From Mesostigma viride (Eukaryota; Streptophyta; Mesostigmatophyceae; Mesostigmatales; Mesostigmataceae), in NCBI GenBank assembly GCA_009746045.1, contig RPFO01001790.1, forward strand, positions 97,501 through 125,000: a stretch of DNA of 27,500 nt. The letters run 5' to 3'. Below, in pieces: positions 8,514 through 16,955 of this stretch. Every line of letters starts with the position of its first letter. Position 1 is the first letter of the stretch. Below the pieces are notes generated by a model. It ran no database searches and was not told the DNA's origin. It saw only the letters and a list, made by a program, of their open reading frames with translations. A program made the translations under genes and the position numbers.

Positions 8514-10999
8514 ACTTAGTAAATGTAGTAGGATGTTTGGAGAGAGATCCTTCCCGTAGTAACAAGTTAATCAGCCGTATATGCCCCACGGCATTTCTCG
8601 CGCATTTTGCTGAATTCAGTTTCTGTTCAGAACACATCAGACTCGATCTTACGAGGGTGTGACGGCGTTCAGGCCGGCGGTTACGGGACGTAACTCGCGG
8701 CTCCGCAGGATTTCAGGGATGGCCTTCGATCGTGGGGGTGCGATCAGGCCGTACGGTACGGCGCCCGCGGCGGTGTCAGGATGTTCGGGGTTCTCCCTTG
8801 CGCAACACGATCGTAGTTAAGTAGTTGACAAGTTGGGGGCCCCTTCGGGGCCCAGACTTTTTGGCGCCTGAGCGGGCGATTGGCGCGTACACCCGCGGGG
8901 TGCGTCCTCGGGAACGCCGGCGCCACGCGGGGTGCGCAGTGCGAAGGGGCAGTGGCCAAGGGCGCCGAGGCGGGGGGGCCAGCGGGAGCCCAAAAATTTC
9001 GGCTTCGTACGGCCGTTTTTTAGGCGGAGCCTCCTGCTTTTCACAGTTTCGAGCCGTTTTTTTCCCACGCTCGCCGTCTGAACACGTTCAGGTCAGTAAT
9101 CTCGCTAAAATTGGCACGGAAATGGCGTGGGAAGTAGGCCGAACCGAAAATTGAACCAAAAACCCGTTCAGAAAAGTGTTCGAACTCAATTTTCGTTCAG
9201 TCTGAACACTCAAAATTTCCCGTTCAGTCTGAACACTTAGTAAATGTAGTAGGATGTTTGGAGAGAGATCCTTCCCGTAGTAACAAGTTAATCAGCCGTA
9301 TATGCCCCACGGCATTTCTCGCGCATTTTGCTGAATTCAGTTTCTGTTCAGAACACATCAGACTCGATCTTACGAGGGTGTGACGGCGTTCAGGCCGGCG
9401 GTTACGGGACGTAACTCGCGGCTCCGCAGGATTTCAGGGATGGCCTTCGATCGTGGGGGTGCGATCAGGCCGTACGGTACGGCGCCCGCGGCGGTGTCAG
9501 GATGTTCGGGGTTCTCCCTTGCGCAACACGATCGTAGTTAAGTAGTTGACAAGTTGGGGGCCCCTTCGGGGCCCAGACTTTTTGGCGCCTGAGCGGGCGA
9601 TTGGCGCGTACACCCGCGGGGTGCGTCCTCGGGAACGCCGGCGCCACGCGGGGTGCGCAGTGCGAAGGGGCAGTGGCCAAGGGCGCCGAGGCGGGGGGGC
9701 CAGCGGGAGCCCAAAAATTTCGGCTTCGTACGGCCGTTTTTTAGGCGGAGCCTCCTGCTTTTCACAGTTTCGAGCCGTTTTTTTCCCACGCTCGCCGTCT
9801 GAACACGTTCAGGTCAGTAATCTCGCTAAAATTGGCACGGAAATGGCGTGGGAAGTAGGCCGAACCGAAAATTGAACCAAAAACCCGTTCAGAAAAGTGT
9901 TCGAACTCAATTTTCGTTCAGTCTGAACACTCAAAATTTCCCGTTCAGTCTGAACACTTAGTAAATGTAGTAGGATGTTTGGAGAGAGATCCTTCCCGTA
10001 GTAACAAGTTAATCAGCCGTATATGCCCCACGGCATTTCTCGCGCATTTTGCTGAATTCAGTTTCTGTTCAGAACACATCAGACTCGATCTTACGAGGGT
10101 GTGACGGCGTTCAGGCCGGCGGTTACGGGACGTAACTCGCGGCTCCGCAGGATTTCAGGGATGGCCTTCGATCGTGGGGGTGCGATCAGGCCGTACGGTA
10201 CGGCGCCCGCGGCGGTGTCAGGATGTTCGGGGTTCTCCCTTGCGCAACACGATCGTAGTTAAGTAGTTGACAAGTTGGGGGCCCCTTCGGGGCCCAGACT
10301 TTTTGGCGCCTGAGCGGGCGATTGGCGCGTACACCCGCGGGGTGCGTCCTCGGGAACGCCGGCGCCACGCGGGGTGCGCAGTGCGAAGGGGCAGTGGCCA
10401 AGGGCGCCGAGGCGGGGGGGCCAGCGGGAGCCCAAAAATTTCGGCTTCGTACGGCCGTTTTTTAGGCGGAGCCTCCTGCTTTTCACAGTTTCGAGCCGTT
10501 TTTTTCCCACGCTCGCCGTCTGAACACGTTCAGGTCAGTAATCTCGCTAAAATTGGCACGGAAATGGCGTGGGAAGTAGGCCGAACCGAAAATTGAACCA
10601 AAAACCCGTTCAGAAAAGTGTTCGAACTCAATTTTCGTTCAGTCTGAACACTCAAAATTTCCCGTTCAGTCTGAACACTTAGTAAATGTAGTAGGATGTT
10701 TGGAGAGAGATCCTTCCCGTAGTAACAAGTTAATCAGCCGTATATGCCCCACGGCATTTCTCGCGCATTTTGCTGAATTCAGTTTCTGTTCAGAACACAT
10801 CAGACTCGATCTTACGAGGGTGTGACGGCGTTCAGGCCGGCGGTTACGGGACGTAACTCGCGGCTCCGCAGGATTTCAGGGATGGCCTTCGATCGTGGGG
10901 GTGCGATCAGGCCGTACGGTACGGCGCCCGCGGCGGTGTCAGGATGTTCGGGGTTCTCCCTTGCGCAACACGATCGTAGTTAAGTAGTTGACAAGTTGG

Positions 11000-11274
11000 G
11001 GGCCCCTTCGGGGCCCGGACTTTTTGGCGCCTGAGCGGGCGATTGGCGCGTACACCCGCGGGGTGCGTCCTCGGGAACGCCGGCGCCACGCGGGGCGCGC
11101 AGCGCGAAGGGGCAGTGGCCGAGGGCGCCGAGGCGGGGGGGCCAGCGGGAGCCATAAAATTTCGGCTTCGTACGGCCCATCCGCCGCAGGCGGAGCCCCC
11201 TGCTTTTCCCAGCTTCGAGCCGTTTCCTGGCACGCTCCCCGTCTGAACACGTTCAGGCAAGTCATCTCGCTAAA
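11000..11274. repeat. Type C end monomer of array 1 (partial, 275 bp)
   Basis: The last monomer is type C and stops at GCTAAA, where the D segment begins with GGTCCAC. Array 2 ends in the same way at 20156. Its second hairpin has changed to CCGCC-GCA-GGCGG. Confidence 0.9.
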
Positions 11275-11541
11275 GGTCCACAGGGACGAAATAATTACGT
11301 ACATGCAAATTCGATGCTATGGCGGTGCAGAAAACTGATTGGTGTAGGAGCATCGATGCATGGATTCGTTCCAAATATTGTAGGCATTTTTTATGAGTTA
11401 TGGCTGGGACGAGTAGGTCATCCAGCAACATCTGGGTGTAGTTCGTGGCATGTTTCCCTACCCTTTTGGGAATGCCCTTGCAAGGGCCAGGCCAGGTCAG
11501 AATATGCCGCCCTGGCCGGCCAAGCCGCTGGGGGCCTGCCA

Positions 11542-11573
11542 GACCAAAGTCCCTATATGAGTGTGCTTTGGTC
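11542..11573. repeat. Inverted repeat GACCAAAG/CTTTGGTC in D
   Basis: Perfect 8-bp arms (11542-11549 and 11566-11573) flank a 16-bp loop that contains CTATATGAG. The corresponding D copy at about 20420-20455 keeps both arms. Confidence 0.5.
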
Positions 11574-11800
11574 CCAGTATGGACACTAAACTGTTTTAGG
11601 TTAGTTTGTGGACATTACCATGCATGGTGCAACTGGCTCCTATTTTTAGGCGCGAGTTGGACACGATTTGAGGGCTAAAAGCTAAAATTGTTTGCTGAGA
11701 CAGCTAGCCCGCAACACACGTAGCATAGGTGTCACACTTCATGTAGTGTTCAAGTTGGGGCATGATGCAGACAATGTTTGTACCAACTCTGATTTATTAT

Positions 11801-11846
11801 AATGAGTTGTCTTGAGCACTTCATAATGAGATTAGCACAACTCATT
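11801..11846. repeat. Inverted repeat AATGAGTTGT/ACAACTCATT in D
   Basis: Perfect 10-bp arms enclose 26 bp. In the second D copy (20679-20724) the right arm is ACAGCTCATT, a change that would still pair as G-U in RNA. It may be coincidental. Confidence 0.45.
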
Positions 11847-12068
11847 TTAAGACACACCACCGCATCTTTATCAAACAATCCCATCCAATTCCCAACTTCA
11901 CCATGGAATGGCCATCAAATGCTAGCATGTGCACGATCGCTCATGCCCACTTCAAAATCACCTTAAGAAAGAAAGTTTTGTATTCGCTAACTTCTTTATA
12001 ACCACCACCAGTATGGGGCAACCACAGGCCCTCACTGTGACCACTGTGACCACGGCAAGGGCACGCCA

Positions 12069-12254
12069 TCACATGCAGCCATAAATGTATCTAACGAAGC
12101 AAGGCCAGCTGGTATCCAGGCGGCATGTTGCCACCACACACGTCTCGGTTACGGCGCGGTCACCCATCTTCATGTCCCTGCAAATATGCACCCCATAACA
12201 ACGTGTGACAACCCACAAGACCCCACGGTGCCCTTTTGCGGGATCGCAGGGCAT
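12069..12254 (-). other. Minus-strand open frame of 61 codons in D, unit 1
   Basis: An ATG-started frame that is Cys-rich and basic, with the same length and frame in the second D copy (20947-21132) and apparently one residue difference between them. No family, signal sequence or domain is recognised. Conservation may only reflect the recent duplication of the whole D segment. Confidence 0.15.
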
Positions 12255-12473
12255 GGCAGGGCATGTGCGTGTGTACCACCCCTACCTGCCTGCCCAACGC
12301 CCCACTCCCCATGCCCCAAGTTTCATGGCTCGTGCCCCAGGTCCCCTGCCCCGTCCCACCTGCCCACTGTGCCCCTGCTTGTGACTTGCCTCTGACCACA
12401 TCACGTGCAGGTGGCTGAGGGCCTGCCCCATGCCCCAGTCCCCACGACCTGTGACTCATAGCTTCAGAAAGGC

Positions 12474-12534
12474 TCCCCCTGCCCCCTGCCGCCTGGACCC
12501 TGCCCCCCGCCCCCTCCCCCGTTCCCCCTGTCCC
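12474..12534 (-). other. Potential G-quadruplex tract, unit 2, first block
   Basis: Multiple C4-C6 runs on the plus strand give closely spaced G-runs on the minus strand. Same position relative to the microsatellite as the tract at 200-258. Confidence 0.5.
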
Positions 12535-12597
12535 CTCCCTGTGGTGCCCCCGCTGGCTGGCTTGCCAATAATCACATCTCGTGCATGTGGCTGCCTT

Positions 12598-13031
<434 letters not shown>

Positions 13032-13263
13032 CCATGCCACATACCCCACGGCCCAAGCCTCGTGCCCCATGTCCCCTGCCATCCTGCCTGCCTACACATG
13101 CAAAGGAAAGTTTCATGGCTCGTGCCCCAGGTCCCCTGCCCCGTCCCACCTGCCCACTGTGCCCTTGCTTGTGACTTGCCTCTGACCACATCACGTGCAT
13201 GTGGCTGCGGGCCTGCCCCATGCCCCAGACCCCGCGACCTGTGACTCATAGCTTCAGAAAGGC

Positions 13264-13325
13264 TCCCCCTGCCCCCTGCCCCCTGGACCCTGCCCACCGC
13301 CCCCTCCCCCCTTCCCCCTGTCCCC
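13264..13325 (-). other. Potential G-quadruplex tract, unit 2, second block
   Basis: Same C-run architecture as the other tracts, with CCGCC changed to CCCCC in one run and CCACC in another. Confidence 0.5.
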
Positions 13326-13350
13326 ATGCCCTCCTCCCTGTGGTGCCCCC

Positions 13351-13362
13351 GCTGGCTGGCTT

Positions 13363-13419
<57 letters not shown>

Positions 13420-13437
13420 GTGGCTGGCTGGCTGGCC

Positions 13438-13466
<29 letters not shown>
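13351..13466. repeat. (TGGC)n microsatellite, unit 2, second block
   Basis: About 116 bp with GGGTGG and GGCCGG interruptions that match those at the 3' end of the long tract at 12598-13028. This points to exchange or duplication between the two blocks. Confidence 0.95.
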
Positions 13467-13468
<2 letters not shown>

Positions 13469-13642
13469 CCATGCCACATACCCCACGGCCCAAGCCTCGT
13501 GCCCCATGTCCCCTGCCAGCCTGCCTGCCTACACATGCAAAGGAAACAAACATGGCCCCGCTGGCACAATGCAAAGCACACCTGGTTGATCAGGTAGCGG
13601 GCACGCCTGCACAATGAGACATCAAAATTACACAGCCAGCAA

Positions 13643-14020
13643 AGCAAAATCCAGTGTGCAAGCCGATGGGGCCTACGTTTGACAGCAAATATGATGAATC
13701 CATGTAGAAAAATGGCACAACACATGGTTGCCCACCTGCACGTACAGCCCAGTAAAAATTTACGTGCAGCAAACTGTCTACCCATGCGTGCATTTGGCTT
13801 CAGCCCAGTAAAAATCTGCACAACACAAAATCTGCACAACACAGCCATTAGAGCAAAGCAAAATGTTCAGTGTTCAAGCCACTTGGGCTAACTTTGGATA
13901 TGCTGGATGGAAGCAATATAGCACAGCATGACACATCCCGTGGACGCTCACCTTCACCCATATAGCCCAGTGAAAACCCACGTGCAAAGCAAGGCAGCTT
14001 ATCACACGCAAAACCACCAT
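13643..14020. repeat. Diverged tandem duplication within B (period about 215 bp)
   Basis: The two halves start at AGCAAAATCCAGTGTGCAAG (13643) and AGCAAAATGTTCAGTG (13858). They share, in order, GGGCCTA/GGGCTAA, GGCACAACA/AGCACAGCA, a CACCTGCAC/CACCTTCAC phrase, then CAGCCCAGTAAAAAT/TAGCCCAGTGAAAAC followed by (T/C)ACGTGCA. Divergence is high, so the duplication is older than the macrosatellite amplification. In unit 3 the halves start at 22381 and 22590. Confidence 0.65.
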
Positions 14021-14066
14021 CAACGTCAGGCAGCACAGCAGTCAACGACTCCCAAAATCGGTGCAT
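13848..14066 (-). other. Minus-strand open frame of about 72 codons in B, unit 2
   Basis: An ATG-started frame of normal complexity with several Cys residues and no recognised domain. It is kept at 22581-22799 in unit 3, but in unit 1 (around 710-892) the missing 33 bp and other changes alter its C-terminus. It overlaps the diverged duplication, whose other half does not keep the frame, so coding function is doubtful. Confidence 0.15.
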
Positions 14067-14143
14067 GAGCAATCATCCATGAGCAATCATGGGCTTTCCC
14101 TGCCCAGTCTGTTCCAGAAGAAAGCAACACGGATAACGTGGCA

Positions 14144-14299
14144 ATGACATTCCCAAGGAGAATGAAGAGGACGCACCCCACGGATACGACAATGGAAGAC
14201 AGACTCTTGGTCCGGTACGTGCACGCTGCGACCAAGAAAATTCGTCTGGAAAAAGGGAAATTGCATAAGATTACGGTAAACGTAAATCACATTAGATAA
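14144..14299 (+). other. Short open frame 1, unit 2 (51 codons)
   Basis: Same length as the unit 1 copy. Differences include one Phe/Leu change, one Arg/Gly change and one silent Tyr codon change. The product would be small and basic. Unidentified. Confidence 0.2.
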
Positions 14300-14436
14300 A
14301 AGCAGATACATTGACCACATCTTTGACACAAATCGCCATCGCCAGCGTTCGTCCCGTGCCAAGGAATCCAGCGCTCAATCGCAACTGTCTATGGTGACAT
14401 CAGACATTCGTTTGCCCCATCCCACGTCTTCCATGA

Positions 14437-14652
14437 ACAGCAAAACTGATTTTACAAGGCGTGACATACGTAAAACTGAGGAATGACGACAATGAAACAA
14501 AGCAATCTGATGACGACGTTCAATTTCCAGGTCGCTGGCTATTGTACAGCAAATGGCATAGCGACACGGACCTCTCCCACGCAGGTAGCACGGGGTTGAC
14601 GCCCCGCCAGCTCCGAAAGTTTCCTACGTACTCTTCCAATACAAACTTTTGA
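14437..14652 (+). other. Open frame 2 remnant, unit 2
   Basis: An in-frame copy of 1269-1484 with no indels and no ATG. Compared with unit 3 it has several amino-acid changes (Lys/Thr, Lys/Arg, Thr/Asn, Cys/Trp) and a few silent changes, which does not suggest strong protein-level constraint. Confidence 0.25.
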
Positions 14653-14654
14653 TG

Positions 14655-14662
14655 TATAAAAG
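14655..14662 (+). promoter_or_regulatory. TATA box (TATAAAAG), unit 2
   Basis: Identical octamer, 77 bp before the ATG at 14732. Confidence 0.5.
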
Positions 14663-14731
14663 CCATGAATTCGCATTCCCCATCCCGATTTCACATGCTA
14701 CGTCGCCCGCCATCGCCAGCCAGCAACAACT

Positions 14732-14935
14732 ATGGTTGCTTCCGCATCACGTCGCTTTGTTTCATGTAAGTTTTTTGCCCCGACCATGCCGCTTTTATTA
14801 TTCACGGTCACTTTACCCATTGCCACTGCCCAGCCTGGTGCGTTCGACGCGACGCTCGCCCCGCCCTGCATGCGAACTAAAATTTGGTACGGTTCGACCG
14901 GTCCAACTTTCCCCGTTCAGCCTGAACACTTCTAG
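14732..14935 (+). CDS. TATA-linked open frame 3, unit 2 (67 codons), possible secreted peptide
   Basis: The frame starts at an ATG in ACAACTATGG context, 77 bp after the TATA box. Residues 1-18 are basic and hydroxyl-rich. A second ATG at codon 19 begins MPLLLFTVTLPIATAQ, a hydrophobic stretch ending in Ala-Thr-Ala, which looks like a signal peptide with a cleavage site before Gln-Pro. The remainder is short, with one Cys, and ends in Pro-Glu-His-Phe at a TAG just before the satellite junction. Only this copy has TGTAAGTTTT (14765-14774), a good 5' splice-site match created by local changes, and TTTTTGTCAG at the array junction resembles a 3' splice site. I recognise no family. It may be the 5' end of a captured gene. 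Expression is unproven. Confidence 0.3.
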   Translation: MVASASRRFVSCKFFAPTMPLLLFTVTLPIATAQPGAFDATLAPPCMRTKIWYGSTGPTFPVQPEHF

Positions 14936-14950
14936 TCCGTATTTTTGTCA

Positions 14951-15558
14951 GGGTCCGAGGCTGGGGGGGCCAGCGGGAGCCCAAAAATTTCGGTTTCGTA
15001 CGGCCGTTTTTTGGGAGGAGTCCCTTGCTTTTCACAGATTCGAGCCGTTTTTTGCAACGCTCCCCGTCTGAACACGTTCAGTTCAGTCATCTCGCAAAAA
15101 TTGGCACGGAAATTGCGTGGGAAGTAGGCCGAACCGAAAATTCAACCCAAAAACCGTTCAGACTAGGTTCGAACTAAAATTTCTGCACATTTCTCGTTCA
15201 GTCTGAACACTCGAAATTTTTCGTTCAGTCTGAACCCTTAGTAAATGTAGTAGGATGTTTGGAGAGAGATCCTTCCCGTAGTAACAAGTTAATCAGCCGT
15301 ATATGCCCCCCGGCATTTCTCGCGCATTTTGCTGAATTCCGTTTCTGTTCAGAATTGGTAAGACTCGATCTTAGGAGGGTGTGACGGCGTTCAGGCCGGC
15401 GGTTACGGGCCGTAACTCGCGGCTCCGCAGGATTTCAGGATTTGCCCTCGATCGTGGGGGTGCGATCAGGCCGTACGGTACGGCGCCTGCGGCGATGTCA
15501 GGATGTTCGGGGTTCTCCTCTGCGCAACACGATCGTAATATAGTAGTTGACAAGTTGG
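14951..15558. repeat. Diverged edge monomer of array 2 (partial)
   Basis: Corresponds to 1771-2367, with its own differences: second hairpin GGGA-GGAG-TCCC, GCGCCTGCGGCG, and ATCGTAATATAGTAG before the GC hairpin. Confidence 0.85.
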
Positions 15559-16955
15559 GGGCCCCTGCGGGGCCCAGACTTTTTGGCGCCTGAGCGGGCG
15601 ATTGGCGCGTACACCCGCGGGATGCGTCCTCGGGAACGCCGGCGCCACGCGGGGTGCGCAGTGCGAAGGGGCAGTGGCCGAGGGCGCCGAGGCGGGGGGG
15701 CCAGCGGGAGCCCAAAAATTTCGGTTCCGTACGGCCGTTTTTGGGGCTGAGCCCCCTGCTTTTCACAGTTTCTAGCCGTTTTTTGCCACGCTCCCCGTCT
15801 GAACACGTTCAGTTGTGTCATCCCGCTAAAATTGGCACGAAAATTGCGTGGGAAGTAGGCCGAACCGAAAATTTAACCGACAAACCGTTCAAAATAGGGT
15901 TCGAACTAAATTTTCCGCACACTTCTCGTTCAGTCTGAACAGTCGAAATTTCCCGTTCAGTCTGAACCCTTAGTATTTCTAGTATTTTGTTTGGAGAGAG
16001 ATCCTTCGTGTATAAACTCTTCCTCCCAGCCGTATATGCCCCCCGGCATTTCTTGCGCATTTTGCTGAATTCAGCTTCTGTTCAGAATAGGTAAGACTCG
16101 ATCTTAGGAGGGTGTGACGGCGTTCAGACTAGCGGTTACGGGCCGTTACTCGCGGCTCCGCAGGATTTCAGGATTTGCCCTCGTTCGTGGGGGTGCGATC
16201 AGGCCGTACGGTACGGCGCCCGCGGCGATGTCAGGATGTTCGGCTTTTTGGCGCCTGAGCGGGCGATTGGCGCGTACACCCGCGGGATGCGTCCTCGGGA
16301 ACGCCGGCGCCACGCGGGGTGCGCAGTGCGAAGGGGCAGTGGCCGAGGGCGCCGAGGCGGGGGGGCCAGCGGGAGCCCAAAAATTTCGGTTCCGTACGGC
16401 CGTTTTTGGGGCTGAGCCCCCTGCTTTTCACAGTTTCTAGCCGTTTTTTGCCACGCTCCCCGTCTGAACACGTTCAGTTGTGTCATCCCGCTAAAATTGG
16501 CACGAAAATTGCGTGGGAAGTAGGCCGAACCGAAAATTTAACCGACAAACCGTTCAAAATAGGGTTCGAACTAAATTTTCCGCACACTTCTCGTTCAGTC
16601 TGAACAGTCGAAATTTCCCGTTCAGTCTGAACCCTTAGTATTTCTAGTATTTTGTTTGGAGAGAGATCCTTCGTGTATAAACTCTTCCTCCCAGCCGTAT
16701 ATGCCCCCCGGCATTTCTTGCGCATTTTGCTGAATTCAGCTTCTGTTCAGAATAGGTAAGACTCGATCTTAGGAGGGTGTGACGGCGTTCAGACTAGCGG
16801 TTACGGGCCGTTACTCGCGGCTCCGCAGGATTTCAGGATTTGCCCTCGTTCGTGGGGTGCGATCAGGCCGTACGGTACGGCGCCCGCGGCGATGTCAGGA
16901 TGTTCGGGTTTCTCCCTTGCGCAACACGATCGTAGTTAAGTAGTTGACAAGTTGG
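15559..16955. repeat. Two type A monomers, one with a 68-bp deletion removing the GC hairpin
   Basis: The first monomer runs normally until 16243. There TTCGG joins directly to CTTTTTGG, so 68 bp covering the end of one monomer and the whole GC hairpin of the next are missing. The second monomer is otherwise a normal type A. The combined length is 1397 bp, against an expected 1465-1466. Confidence 0.92.

Larger units (their letters stand above)
7395..10999. repeat. Five consecutive type B monomers, 721 bp each
   Basis: Five head-to-tail copies start at 7395, 8116, 8837, 9558 and 10279. By eye they are identical, and their conceptual translations are the same apart from variation in the last 200 bp upstream of the first. 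This points to very recent amplification of a single monomer. Confidence 0.95.
1771..11274. repeat. Satellite array 1 (C region, unit 1)
   Basis: A head-to-tail tandem array of monomers of about 690-733 bp, all in one orientation: 12 complete hairpin-delimited monomers with a partial one at each end. It begins inside the monomer, at the GGTCCGAGG junction with B. It ends inside the monomer at GCTAAA, where D begins. The key hairpin of each monomer starts at 2368, 3101, 3804, 4508, 5241, 5974, 6705, 7395, 8116, 8837, 9558, 10279 and 11000. All internal open frames overlap on both strands, mostly lack ATG starts, and reflect GC content. Confidence 0.97.
11275..12318. other. D segment of unit 1 (semi-unique spacer)
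   Basis: About 1.04 kb that recurs at 20157-21196 with high identity. It contains AT-rich stretches, inverted repeats (11542-11573, 11801-11846), a duplicated TGTGACCAC near 12037-12054, and C-rich sequence at its right end that grades into the A block. A plus-strand stop-free stretch around 11445-11678 is kept in the second copy despite a 3-bp length change, but it has no ATG start. I recognise no gene. Confidence 0.8.
13541..14950. other. B segment of unit 2
   Basis: A copy of 452-1770 that includes the two stretches missing from copy 1. It contains the diverged internal duplication, the intact open frame 1, open frame 2, the TATA box and open frame 3. It joins array 2 at TTTTTGTCAGGGTCCGAGG. 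Confidence 0.85.

Noticed and set aside
1771-11274. rDNA intergenic spacer with subrepeats
   Set aside because: Two complete units of the large repeat contain no rRNA sequence, so the array is not an rDNA spacer in this window.
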